The translations under genes and the position numbers were made by a program. Shown one piece after another: positions 1-10,027 of a stretch of DNA of 64,000 bases (its first letter is position 1; every line of letters starts with the position of its first letter). Source of the DNA: SAR324 cluster bacterium (GTDB taxonomy: Bacteria > SAR324 > XYD2-FULL-50-16). The notes below the pieces were generated by a model. It made no database searches. It saw nothing but the letters and a program-made list of their open reading frames with translations, and was not told where the DNA came from. The DNA lies in NCBI GenBank assembly GCA_028282885.1, contig JANQGX010000004.1:1-64000 (forward strand), read 5' to 3'.

Positions 1-1052
1 GAATCGATATGTCCATGGAGAACGGTGAAAGCCTGATGTTTGAAGTCTCCAACCGGAACAAAAGGAATATTTGCCTGGACATCAAAAAACCACAGGGAAG
101 GGAGATTTTTGATCGTCTGATTAAAGACGCAGACGTATTCATGACCAATCTACGGAAATCCACTAAGAAAAACCTAAAAATCGACTATGAATCAATCAGC
201 GAACTGAACTCAAAAATAATCCACGCCAGTGTTTCCGGATATGGTCCTGACGGTCCCATGGAGGATATAGGGGCCTTCGATCCCTTGGGGCAGGCATGCT
301 CCGGTATGATGTTTCTCACCGGTCAGGCTTTTCCGGCGCCGGTGCAAATCGGTGTTTTGGACCAGGCAACGGCGATTTCCCTGAGTCATGCCATCATCAC
401 TGCACTTCTGGCCAGGGAAAGGCAGGGGCATGGTCAGGCAGTCCAGGTTTCCCTCTATGGCACCGCCTTGTGGTTGCAACACCCGAACCTGATGCTTTCC
501 AATGCCCTGGCGGTCAACCCATGCCTGCCGCCCAGCAGAGAGATTCACTCCCCGTTGCGCAATACATTCTGTTGCAAGGATGACAGATGGTTAATGGCAA
601 CGCATCATCCCGAGGAGAAATACTGGAAAACCTTTTGCGAGGTAACCGGCCAGATGCAATTATTTGATGATCCCGAATTTACGGATGAGAAAGGGGCTCC
701 GAAAAACTATACCAAACTGGTTGAGATCTTTGATGCCGTATTTGCCGAGAAAACGGCATTTGAGTGGATGACGATCTTCCAGAAACACACATTGATGTTC
801 TGTCCTATTCAAAGGATAGAGGATGTGGCGAACGATCCCCAGGCACAGATTAATCAATACATCAAACCGCACCAGTATCGTGGAATTGGCGAAATCGATA
901 TTCCCGGGTATCCCATCCACTTCAGCGCCAATGAGGCGGGATTAAAATCCGAAGCTGCCCAGATGGGTGAGCACACGGATCAGATTATGGAAGCAGCCGG
1001 ATTCTCCAAAAGCGAAATCAAGAAACTGAAGGAAGAAAAAATCATCAGATAA
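1..1052 (+). CDS. CoA-transferase family III (CaiB/BaiF-like), 5' end truncated by the window
   Basis: 'EVSNRNKRNICLDIKKPQGREIFDRLIKDADVF' and 'IIHASVSGYGPDGPM' are typical of CaiB/BaiF proteins. The frame stays open to the left edge and the N-terminal Rossmann part is missing. Confidence 0.88.
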   Translation, partial: IDMSMENGESLMFEVSNRNKRNICLDIKKPQGREIFDRLIKDADVFMTNLRKSTKKNLKIDYESISELNSKIIHASVSGYGPDGPMEDIGAFDPLGQACSGMMFLTGQAFPAPVQIGVLDQATAISLSHAIITALLARERQGHGQAVQVSLYGTALWLQHPNLMLSNALAVNPCLPPSREIHSPLRNTFCCKDDRWLMATHHPEEKYWKTFCEVTGQMQLFDDPEFTDEKGAPKNYTKLVEIFDAVFAEKTAFEWMTIFQKHTLMFCPIQRIEDVANDPQAQINQYIKPHQYRGIGEIDIPGYPIHFSANEAGLKSEAAQMGEHTDQIMEAAGFSKSEIKKLKEEKIIR

Positions 1053-2504
1053 TCAAATCGAATAGGAAGATGATGTGGTACTCCCTCCTGTACCTGTCCA
1101 GTTCGTGTGGTGGGTCTCTTCCGACTCATCTCCCTTTTTTTGATACCTGTGAGCTCCAAAATAGTCGCGTTGAGCCTGAATCAGGTTGGCAGGAAGGTTG
1201 TTGCACCTGATTCCGTCAAAATAGGCCAGAGCCCCTGACAACGCCGGAATGGGAATTCCGGCGTTTACTGCCATGGCGATTGTTTCCCTCCAGCCGGATT
1301 GCGCACCGGTCAACTTCTCCATGAAATAACCATCCAGTATCAGGCTTTCCAATTGAGGATCAGCCTCATAAGCCTCAGCTATCTTGTCCAGAAAAACGGA
1401 CCGAATGATACATCCCCCTCTCCAGATCAGGGCAATATTACGATAATCCAGGGACCAGCGATTGGACTCCGAAACAGAGCGCATCAATGAAAAACCCTGC
1501 GCATAAGAGATGATTTTGGAAGCGAAAAGCGCTTTTTCCAGATTTATCAAAGCCTGCTTTTTATCCGGCGGGGCAGGAATCTCACTGGCCGGATAGGTTC
1601 CGGACAGTCTTTCACGCAGCCCTGTCAGGTTGGAAAGGAACCTCGAAAATACGGATTCACTTATCAGTGTCAACGGAGAGCCACATTCCAGAGCCGTATT
1701 AACCATCCACTTTCCGGTTCCCTTTTGTGCCGCGGAATCGAGAATCTGCTCCAGTATGATATTGCCCTCGGAATCTCTGTAGGACATAATATCGGCGGTT
1801 ATTTTGACCAGGTAACTATCCAGATCACCCCTGTTCCATTTGGCAAAAGTCTCGGCCATTTCATCGTGGGTCATCTTCAGCACTGATTTCATCAGATGAT
1901 ACACTTCACTGATCAATTGCATATCTCCATATTCGATGCCATTGTGCACCGTTTTGACAAAATGTCCCGCTCCTTCCGGTCCCATCCATTGACAACAGGG
2001 TTGTCCATCCTTTGCCTTGGCGGAAATGTCCTGAAAAATCGGTTTCAAATATGGCCATGCCTCACCGGCACCACCGGGCATAATCGAAGGCCCCTTCAGT
2101 GCCCCTTCTTCACCTCCGGATATACCTGTTCCCACAAACAGTATTCCTTTTGAATCGAGCTCGCTAAATCTCCGATTGGAGTCCGGGAAATTGGAATTTC
2201 CACCATCTATCAGAATATCCCCTTTCCGCAATAGGGGAATCAATCGCTCAATCAGGTCATCTACAGGTTTCCCGGCCTTTACCATCAGCATTATTTTTCT
2301 CGGACTTGCCAGCATATCCACGAAAGACTCCAGAGAATAGGCTGCCGTTACCTTTAGTCCCTTGCCACGATTTTTAACAAACAGTTCCGACTTTTCCGGG
2401 GTTCGATTATACACCGTCACGGTGTAACCCTTATGCAGCATATTCATGACCAGGTTTTCGCCCATGACTGCCAATCCGATTAATCCGAAATCCGATTTAT
2501 TCAT
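1053..2504 (-). CDS. gnd: 6-phosphogluconate dehydrogenase (decarboxylating)
   Basis: 'FGLIGLAVMGENLVMNM', 'GTGISGGEEGALKGPSIMPGG', 'KTVHNGIEYGDMQLI', C-terminal 'FGAHRY...HHTNWTG'. Confidence 0.96.
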   Translation of the reverse strand: MNKSDFGLIGLAVMGENLVMNMLHKGYTVTVYNRTPEKSELFVKNRGKGLKVTAAYSLESFVDMLASPRKIMLMVKAGKPVDDLIERLIPLLRKGDILIDGGNSNFPDSNRRFSELDSKGILFVGTGISGGEEGALKGPSIMPGGAGEAWPYLKPIFQDISAKAKDGQPCCQWMGPEGAGHFVKTVHNGIEYGDMQLISEVYHLMKSVLKMTHDEMAETFAKWNRGDLDSYLVKITADIMSYRDSEGNIILEQILDSAAQKGTGKWMVNTALECGSPLTLISESVFSRFLSNLTGLRERLSGTYPASEIPAPPDKKQALINLEKALFASKIISYAQGFSLMRSVSESNRWSLDYRNIALIWRGGCIIRSVFLDKIAEAYEADPQLESLILDGYFMEKLTGAQSGWRETIAMAVNAGIPIPALSGALAYFDGIRCNNLPANLIQAQRDYFGAHRYQKKGDESEETHHTNWTGTGGSTTSSSYSI

Positions 2505-2659
2505 TTTTATCTTTATATTCAGTGTTTTCGCCTGTTCTCTGCCCCACTTAAAGCTGACAGAGATGGTGTTTTCAGGTTTGAATGAGTTTTGGGGATAGTT
2601 GTCCCGAATATCGCATTTCCAGCGAGATTCTTAATCGTTGGTTACAAACTGATCCCGAT

Positions 2660-3172
2660 TTAAGGATCATCAGTAGACTGAATCACCTTCTTGATTTTTT
2701 CTACAATCTCTTCGGGCTCCGCCGAAATATCCACAGTCATTCCGCAGTTCGGTTCTTCCAAAGTATTCAACTGGCTGTCCAACAAATCATCCGCCATATA
2801 GGGGTGATTTCGGTCCAACAGCCTTCCTGCCAGAATCTTCTTTGTTCCTTTCAGGTACACCAGGAGAATACCTTCATGATTGACCCCCAGAATCTCCCGA
2901 TATGACTCCTTCAGCGCCGAGCAGGCCAAAATTGCTTTCTGCCCGGACGTTAACCATGACCGGATCATGTTTTTCAGGATGGTTAGCCAAGGCAATCTAT
3001 CCATATCATTCAGGGGAACAGCGTTTCTCATCTTCTCCACGTTCTCGGGAGGATGGAAGTCGTCCCCATCATAAAACGGCCAGTCCAGTTCTGCGGCCAG
3101 AATCTTTCCGACTGTAGACTTGCCGCATCCCATCGGCCCCATCAGCACAATCACACTTGTGGTATCAGCCAT
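2660..3172 (-). CDS. gntK: gluconokinase (GntK family)
   Basis: P-loop 'GPMGCGKST', 'YDGDDFHPPENVEKMRNAVPLNDMDRLPWL', 'ACSALKESYREIL'. Confidence 0.93.
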   Translation of the reverse strand: MADTTSVIVLMGPMGCGKSTVGKILAAELDWPFYDGDDFHPPENVEKMRNAVPLNDMDRLPWLTILKNMIRSWLTSGQKAILACSALKESYREILGVNHEGILLVYLKGTKKILAGRLLDRNHPYMADDLLDSQLNTLEEPNCGMTVDISAEPEEIVEKIKKVIQSTDDP

Positions 3173-3235
3173 CAGTCGCCGGTTTTAATAAGTACAATAT
3201 TTCCGTTGATTTGAACCGCACGCTTCATATTCCAA

Positions 3236-4561
3236 TTAGCGTTTCTTAATGTTTCGACAATCGAGTTCTCCTTTCTTCCAGCCGGAAGGATTTTTGAATT
3301 TATAAAGAATTTCACCTGCCTTTCTGACCAGTAGTATACCTTCCTCCTCTCTTCCCGCAAAATCATCGGGATTGATGGTCCGGTAATCCAGATAGCCAAG
3401 ATTCACTCTTTCACAGGTTTCTCTCGAAATGGAGGTGGCAAGAATAACATTCACATCCGGTACCTCCACATCTCCCGTCATCTGTCCGCCGCCTTTGACA
3501 TGTGTAGAGTGTGCCAGCACCCCCTTTGGAATATGTTGATACCGTTCCATCTTCTCCAGAAAGTAATCCCGGACATGAAACCCGATCTCCTCAATCTCCC
3601 TCTGCCAGGTTCTGGATAACTCGTTGATATGGGGAGCATAGATGATTAAACGTCCCCCCTTTTTCACCATCTGTTCCAGCTTGTACATAACCTTTCCGGC
3701 AGTCCAGATTTCATCGTACATTTCGGGCGCACATCCCAGAACTGTGTCGAACTGCCGATTGCGAACCTCTATATGAGTTTTTGCAGACAATTCGGTTGCC
3801 TCTGACCAGGAGTCATGGATATTTCCTCCGAAAACTCCCCGCAAGCTTCCATCCCTGTTCACCACCATGGAAAGATTCAGAACCGGAAGGTCGAAAAACT
3901 GCATAGCCCGATTGATAAGATCCCTGACTGGTGTATCTCGTTCTCCGATAATTTTTTTACAGGTCATTACTGCTCCCAACCAGTGGAAAAAATGCAGAAA
4001 CTCTCCACCGGAAATACCCGGAAAAAAGTATTTGGCACCCCCGGAAAAACCAACAACCTCGTGGGGAAACACCGGGCCCAGGACCAGAATCAAATCATAG
4101 TCGAAAACCGCCCGGTTAATCATCACCGGTACCGATTCTCTCATTTTGGAACGGGACAGACGATAGATCTCATCTTCCTGAATAACACCAATTTCTTTAA
4201 GGGTTTCCGGCAGATCCCAGCGATGATTCAGAAAATCGGATTTGTCAAAAAGTCCTTTCCTTGTGTCGTTATTGATACCATAAAGCTCCAGTATTTGCTC
4301 CTGATCAAGCGGAGTATGGGTACCCAGCGCCACCATGAAATCGAGTTTGGAACAAGATGATCCCAATACCTTGCTGATCAGTCGAATCATCATGGGGAGC
4401 GGACAGGTCCTGGTGGCATCAGGTGTCAATACCAGAATTCTTTTATTACGGCATAGGTCAGGATCCAAGGTCTGGTGAATGATCTCCTCGATCCCTGCTT
4501 CACCGGGATCATTTTCAGAAACGCTATAGACAGTCAAAACTTTTCCCTTATCAAAATCCAA
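3236..4561 (-). CDS. LarA-family (DUF2088) nickel-pincer hydroxyacid racemase/epimerase homologue
   Basis: 'TPDATRTCPLP', 'VALGTHTPLDQEQ' (His), 'FPHEVVGFSGGAKYFFPGISGGE' (His plus Lys equivalent to the cofactor-binding Lys). Confidence 0.85.
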   Translation of the reverse strand: MDFDKGKVLTVYSVSENDPGEAGIEEIIHQTLDPDLCRNKRILVLTPDATRTCPLPMMIRLISKVLGSSCSKLDFMVALGTHTPLDQEQILELYGINNDTRKGLFDKSDFLNHRWDLPETLKEIGVIQEDEIYRLSRSKMRESVPVMINRAVFDYDLILVLGPVFPHEVVGFSGGAKYFFPGISGGEFLHFFHWLGAVMTCKKIIGERDTPVRDLINRAMQFFDLPVLNLSMVVNRDGSLRGVFGGNIHDSWSEATELSAKTHIEVRNRQFDTVLGCAPEMYDEIWTAGKVMYKLEQMVKKGGRLIIYAPHINELSRTWQREIEEIGFHVRDYFLEKMERYQHIPKGVLAHSTHVKGGGQMTGDVEVPDVNVILATSISRETCERVNLGYLDYRTINPDDFAGREEEGILLVRKAGEILYKFKNPSGWKKGELDCRNIKKR

Positions 4562-4564
4562 ATC

Positions 4565-5383
4565 TCAAATATTATCGACTAAAAAACCACCATCAACCGG
4601 GATTGTCACCCCGGTTACAAAACCGGAAGCACAATTGCTGGCTAAGTACAGGGTGGCTCCTGCCAATTCATCTGTCTTACCAAACCTGCCAAAGGGTGTT
4701 CGTGATATCACTTCACTGCCCCTGGCAGTATACTCTCCCGTTTCCCTGTCAATTAACAGATCGCGATTTTGCTTACCCAGAAAAAAACCGGGTGCGATGG
4801 CGTTGACCCTGATTCCGGACTCCGCAAATTCTCTTGCGGCAGCCTGGGTAAGATTCATCACCGCCGCTTTGGCGGCATTGTATGCCCAAACGCCGGACAA
4901 AGGTTTATAAGAGGTCATAGACGCAAGATTGATTACCGCTCCTTGAATATCTCGGTCAATCCAATGCAAAGCCATCTGTTTTAATGGAACAACCAACCCG
5001 GCGAGCAAATTCAGGTTCATGACCTCTTCAAAGTTGGATCGGTCTATCTCCACAAATCTAGACCGTCCCTTGTTTCCGCCCACAGCGTTGATAAAAATCG
5101 AGGGTTGTCCCATTTCGTCCGCTACTTTGCGAATACCTTCACAGACCGCTTTCTCGTCTCCGGAATCAAGCTGTCGACCTTGCAGCTTTTTTCCGTAATG
5201 GCCAACCCTCCCCAGTTCATTGACAGCCTCCAATACGGATTGTTCGGTTCGACTCCAGATCATAACCCGGGCTCCTGCGTTCAATAAGGTTTCTGCCATC
5301 TTCCTGCCGATCACGCCAGCCCCTCCGGAAACAATGGCAGTTTGACCTTCCAAACCAAACATCTCATCCAGATAACGAGACAT
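4565..5383 (-). CDS. SDR-family oxidoreductase (gluconate/mannonate dehydrogenase-like)
   Basis: 'GQTAIVSGGAGVIGRKMAETLL', 'YNAAKAAVMNLTQAAAREFAESGIRVNAIAPGFF', 'TGVTIPVDGGF'. Confidence 0.85.
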   Translation of the reverse strand: MSRYLDEMFGLEGQTAIVSGGAGVIGRKMAETLLNAGARVMIWSRTEQSVLEAVNELGRVGHYGKKLQGRQLDSGDEKAVCEGIRKVADEMGQPSIFINAVGGNKGRSRFVEIDRSNFEEVMNLNLLAGLVVPLKQMALHWIDRDIQGAVINLASMTSYKPLSGVWAYNAAKAAVMNLTQAAAREFAESGIRVNAIAPGFFLGKQNRDLLIDRETGEYTARGSEVISRTPFGRFGKTDELAGATLYLASNCASGFVTGVTIPVDGGFLVDNI

Positions 5384-6098
5384 TATTCCACTCCTTAATT
5401 CGATTCATGTTTAAAAATACTTCCAATTCCATACTCCCTGCTTCACTGTACCCACTTTTCTGCCGAACCCGAGTTACGCTACAAACTCATTAAACGCCAG
5501 GAATATGCAGGATAAGCAATGAACAGGTTTGATTCACCCGGAGACTTGGTGCACTTTGACTATTCAAATCCGGATACGCTCTTGTTTCCCTGAAAACGAT
5601 GCATCGCGGATAGTGATTTGTTAAAATCCGGCAGTTATACCGTTCCTCTCTACCAGTTTAAATCAAGAAAATGTGAGTCTTGATTTGTTTACTTTATTCA
5701 ATGACTAAAGTAAGTATTTTAATCCGGAATGTCAAGCAGCGACACTTATCAACCAGGGCAGAATGCCTGTCTCGAAAATGAATAGTAAGCACCCGGTTCC
5801 AGGCAGAATATTCTTGTTATGGCTTTTGGATAGAGGATTTAAGTACTAAGATCAGGAATCGCTTCTTTCAAATGATTGAACCGGAACTGTCTCGTGTTAT
5901 TTTTCCGGTGGATGGGGAATATTCAAGACATTCGGGTTCTTTGATTGTTTACTGATGCCCGAGCTTGATATATACCCGTCAACCGGGGGTTTGGGATGAG
6001 GATATTAATCGATTCAAACCGACAAATTTGTTTTTACATGCTTCGATTGCGATTCCAAAGCGGTGTATTCTCTCAGTTTCCGGGCTGTTTAAATTAAA

Positions 6099-6329
6099 GT
6101 GGAGATCTGTGAGAGTATTCTTAAAGTGAATGACATCATTCAAGAGATTGCAGCCTCTTCCAAAAAGCAGAGTTCAGGCGTCGAGGAAATCAACAAAGAC
6201 TTGATGCAAGTGAATGAGGTCATTCAAAACAGCCCTTCCATTTCTGAAGAGACCGCTCACGCTTCTGATGAGCTTTCGAAACACTTAAGCGGATCAAAAC
6301 CAACCTCCCCGAAATTTGGATTTGCCTAA
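6099..6329 (+). pseudogene. remnant of the C-terminal signalling region of a methyl-accepting chemotaxis protein
   Basis: 'IIQEIAASSKKQSSGVEEINKDLMQVNEVIQNSPSISEETAHASDEL' resembles the MCP 'QxxGIxQIN..~.Q.D..TQQNA..AEE' segment; no sensor, TM or hairpin tip. Confidence 0.55.
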
Positions 6330-6397
6330 GAGCAGCACCTGATCTATCATTTTGATTTATGAGATGAAAACATCAATTCATAACGAGATTCCCCTGC

Positions 6398-7882
6398 TTG
6401 CCATTTTTGATGAATGATTACCAGCAATCATCAGATAAACCGCATCTGCCAGCATCTATTAAGGTTTATAGCAAATTTCACCTGATAACAATCATCCTGG
6501 CATTGCTCTCTTTTTCCTTGCTCCGGATCAGTCCGGGAATCATTCCTTTTCTGATTCTGTTGTACCTGCTCTTGATTCTAACCGCTCCCTATTTTCCCCG
6601 CTGGAATATGTTCCTACCCATCACCTGTAGAAAAAAGAATAGCCAGGGGAAAATCAGCCTCACCTTTGATGATGGACCGGATCCGCAAACAACGGAAGCA
6701 TTGCTGAAACTCCTCAAAAAATACCGGATCAAGGCAAGTTTTTTTGTGATTGGTGACCGAATAAGGCGATATCCCGAACTCGCCCGCTTGATTCTTGACG
6801 AGGGACATGAACTGGGCAATCATTCACAGCATCACGACAGCCTCCTGATGCTGAAAAGTAAAAGCCACCTTTTTCGGGAAATAGAGGACTGTCAAAAAGA
6901 ATTGAGATCGCTCGGTATTGAGGCATACGCTTTTCGACCTCCGGTTGGTATAACCAATCCCAAACTGTTCAGAATCCTGATCTCACTGGGAATGTACTGT
7001 GTTGCTTTTAACCGCCGTCCCCGGGACTTTGGCAATAGAAAAACCCGACATCTCAAAAAGCGAGTGCTTAAATCTTTGAAATCCGGTGATATCGTCTTGT
7101 TGCATGATAAGGCACCAAACGCCCATTTCGAGGTCAGGCAATGGTTAAAGGAGATAGAAGGGATAATCCTGGGGGCGGGAGAGAAGAAACTTCAGATCGT
7201 ACCTGTTTCGGAACTGACTGGCAGACCGGTAATGAGCAAATCCGTTACGGAACAAAGGTACGGAACTCAACCGTCCTTTTCCGTTTTCAACTATCTGGCT
7301 GAATCATACAGATCTGAAGGACTTGGTTATCCAATCCCAGAAAGCAGTCGCATTCCCGAAAACTTGAAGACCATGCTCAATAACACCAAATCAGTGCTTG
7401 AACTGGGACCGGGGGATGGACGTATGGGTCTGGAAGTGGCGAAGCAGGCCAATCATTTGACAGTCATCGATAATTCGCCTGCCATGTTGAAGCGGGTCGA
7501 GACAAACGCCGAAAAAGCCGGGATTAACAACTTGAAAACCGATTGTCAGGATCTCAGTAATCTAAAACTGCTTAACGAATTCGACCTGGTTTATGCCTAT
7601 TCCTGTCTGGAGTACGTCTCCGACCTTAAAACACTCTTCGGGACAGTATATCACCACCTTAACCATGGAGGAGTCTTTATTGGCTCTGTACCGGTAAAAT
7701 CAATCTCTGGCTTCAAACGAAAACTGAATCTCATGCTCAAACTTGGATTGGCCGTCAGCCTCTTTTCAAAATCTGATATAAAAAAACTGGTGCTGGAAGC
7801 CGGATTCAGTGATCTGATGTTTTACACCCCTGTTGATGATACCAGTGCCTCTTTTCTCGAGTTTTCAGTTAATAAGCATTAA
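6398..7882 (+). CDS. polysaccharide deacetylase (NodB) - SAM methyltransferase fusion, N-terminal membrane segment
   Basis: NodB: 'KISLTFDDGPDPQTTEALLKLL...FFVIGDRI...GHELGNHSQHH'; MT: 'SVLELGPGDGRMGLEVAKQANHLTVIDNS'. An alternative ATG lies at 6410. Confidence 0.85.
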   Translation: MPFLMNDYQQSSDKPHLPASIKVYSKFHLITIILALLSFSLLRISPGIIPFLILLYLLLILTAPYFPRWNMFLPITCRKKNSQGKISLTFDDGPDPQTTEALLKLLKKYRIKASFFVIGDRIRRYPELARLILDEGHELGNHSQHHDSLLMLKSKSHLFREIEDCQKELRSLGIEAYAFRPPVGITNPKLFRILISLGMYCVAFNRRPRDFGNRKTRHLKKRVLKSLKSGDIVLLHDKAPNAHFEVRQWLKEIEGIILGAGEKKLQIVPVSELTGRPVMSKSVTEQRYGTQPSFSVFNYLAESYRSEGLGYPIPESSRIPENLKTMLNNTKSVLELGPGDGRMGLEVAKQANHLTVIDNSPAMLKRVETNAEKAGINNLKTDCQDLSNLKLLNEFDLVYAYSCLEYVSDLKTLFGTVYHHLNHGGVFIGSVPVKSISGFKRKLNLMLKLGLAVSLFSKSDIKKLVLEAGFSDLMFYTPVDDTSASFLEFSVNKH

Positions 7883-7885
7883 GCC

Positions 7886-8278
7886 ATGTTTGTCCGGATA
7901 AGAATAAGGCTCGCCAGAATCGGCTTTGTAAAAAAACTGTTGGAAAATCCCACCGATTTGGAGATATTTAAACTAAAACCATCTCCCCGGTTTTTGGTCG
8001 GGCTCTCCCTGATAGGATTCAGTTACCTGATAGCCTGGCCGTTGATCACAGCTCTGGGAGTAGTCGCTGTTCATCTCAAGAATCCATTAATATTTGTTGT
8101 CGGTTCACCAGTCAGCTATGGAATTTCTCACCTGGTGTTCCTGCTGGGGGTTTTTGTTGCGGGAAAAAACACGGTGGTTTATATGAACACCTTTCTCAAA
8201 TGGAGCCTGGGCAGATTTCTTCGTAAAGTGTTAGGACAGGAGGCCATAGCAAGAGCAGGTCTGAGAATGGAGGAGTAA
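7886..8278 (+). CDS. hypothetical membrane protein
   Basis: ORF 4 nt downstream of the NodB-MT gene with about two hydrophobic helices. Confidence 0.55.
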   Translation: MFVRIRIRLARIGFVKKLLENPTDLEIFKLKPSPRFLVGLSLIGFSYLIAWPLITALGVVAVHLKNPLIFVVGSPVSYGISHLVFLLGVFVAGKNTVVYMNTFLKWSLGRFLRKVLGQEAIARAGLRMEE

Positions 8279-8449
8279 GCTCCGGAAGCATGACCCGGTT
8301 CTATATCCTGATGATGAACCGGGATGGAAATCGGGATTTGACTAATGTCCAATTTACAACTATATCCTTTACAGAAAACGTAGGGAAAATAAATTTAAAC
8401 AGTAACTTCATTATAATACAGTTTTCAGAATAATTTACCGGGACGCAAA

Positions 8450-9859
8450 ATGAAAAAAATTGTATTAAGCACCGTATTGTTCCTTCTAGCTGCAGGTTCA
8501 GGCTTGTCTGATTGCTATCTTGTCAGCGAGGAGCAAAATCTTTTTGAGAAACAAGTAATTACGCCTATAGCTTTGATGGAAATCTCCCGTTATGTGGAAC
8601 CGGTTTCCGAGATGCCTGCAACGGGTATTGCTTCCGGTGAGTGTCAGTACCAGTTAATGATAACCGAAACCCAAGACGGTCTGTTGATGCTGATCAAAGG
8701 GCCAAAGTTAAACTCATATGCCCAGGCAGAGTCCGGTAAACTGGCAGGATTTCAACAGGCACTCTTCAGGGTGATTCTCAAAGAGTTTCCCGAGCATAAA
8801 GAGGAAATCTGCCGGCGAAATCCGGTTATCATGGAAGCCGAATGCGATAAAGCAGACTCTTCCCAGGTACCGCCCCGGACCGATGAAATATTCACCGATC
8901 CGGCAACCGGGTTGAGCTGGCAGAGAACCGAAGCCGGCAAAATGAACTGGAAACAGGCCAATGCCTATTGCGACCGTTTGGCGCTGGGAAAGCTTGAGGA
9001 CTGGCGACTGCCTGATGAAACTGAAATAAAATCGACAAACCTTATTGACTATAATTTTCCAAATCTGGTCCAGGGCTACTACTGGTCATCAACACCTGAC
9101 ACCGGAGACGAGGATTATGCCATGGGATACGATGTCCAGGGAGGAAACACATTCAGTGATTGGATAAAAAATCGCTATCATGTGAGATGTGTTCGCGGTG
9201 AACGAAAAATGCAGGTACCGGCACTGGTTACCGCCCCTGAACATCAAGAGGATGAACAGGCTGTAATTATCGAGACACCTCCCGAAGAAACCGGGGATCC
9301 GACAGGTATCCGTTGGGTGGTCGGCCCTGCATACATCTCGGGATACGGTGATGTCGTTGATATTTATATTCACAATCTGGAGGAGTTGGGGTACTCCAAA
9401 GAGGAAGGAGCCACAGGCTATCCCGTTGGAGCAACTTTCACTCCTTATTGGCAAATGGAATCCGGATTTCGATTTGGTGCCGGCGTCGGCCCTTTGATGA
9501 GCCTGTTGGTTGAAGCGGGCAACGAAGAATACAGTTTTATCGCCTTGCCGATCAACATCAATGCAGGGTACACCCTCAGCAATGGATTGTTTTTAAAGGG
9601 AGGCCTCTCCCTTCTAAATGCATCAGGCGAATTTGTCGCATCGGAAAACCTGGGTTTAATGGGCTCCGCCGGAATGGAGTTCAACGGAAAAAGAGCCGTA
9701 GCTTTCGGATTTGAAATGGGGTTCAATAGTGCTTCCGTAAAACTGGACAAATATGATTGCTCAAACGCCACCAATCCGACATCTTTGTCATCATGCGAAA
9801 AAGATGAAGAATCGGTACAAGCTGTTGGGTATACAGCCAGTTTTATTGTTGTCTTCTAA
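8450..9859 (+). CDS. secreted DUF1566 (Lcl-like) protein with probable C-terminal outer-membrane beta-barrel
   Basis: N-terminal signal peptide; 'FTDPATGLSWQRT...MNWKQANAYCDRL...DWRLPDETE...YYWSSTPD...VRCVRG'; C-terminal alternating Gly/aromatic strands ending in '...VGYTASFIVVF'. Confidence 0.78.
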   Translation: MKKIVLSTVLFLLAAGSGLSDCYLVSEEQNLFEKQVITPIALMEISRYVEPVSEMPATGIASGECQYQLMITETQDGLLMLIKGPKLNSYAQAESGKLAGFQQALFRVILKEFPEHKEEICRRNPVIMEAECDKADSSQVPPRTDEIFTDPATGLSWQRTEAGKMNWKQANAYCDRLALGKLEDWRLPDETEIKSTNLIDYNFPNLVQGYYWSSTPDTGDEDYAMGYDVQGGNTFSDWIKNRYHVRCVRGERKMQVPALVTAPEHQEDEQAVIIETPPEETGDPTGIRWVVGPAYISGYGDVVDIYIHNLEELGYSKEEGATGYPVGATFTPYWQMESGFRFGAGVGPLMSLLVEAGNEEYSFIALPININAGYTLSNGLFLKGGLSLLNASGEFVASENLGLMGSAGMEFNGKRAVAFGFEMGFNSASVKLDKYDCSNATNPTSLSSCEKDEESVQAVGYTASFIVVF

Positions 9860-10027
9860 ACCTCCTGAAGGCTCTCCCCAACTCGCTGAAACCATCGATC
9901 AGTTGAAACTAAATTGAGCATTGACAGAGCAATACAGGGGCAAATATTCTTATAAATCGTCCTCAAACAAGGGGGAGGACCAATTATTGACGATTGATGC
10001 CCGCGGCATCGGAAACAGGGTGAGATA

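Noticed and set aside
210-548. Many antisense ORFs overlapping clear genes (e.g. 210-548, 1299-1490, 3815-4360, 29807-30217, 48557-49189)
   Set aside because: No recognisable domains and they lie opposite strongly coding frames; read as chance open frames.
3172-3399. 75-aa minus-strand ORF between gluconokinase and the LarA homologue
   Set aside because: Overlaps the LarA-homologue 3' end in another frame and has no motif; likely spurious.
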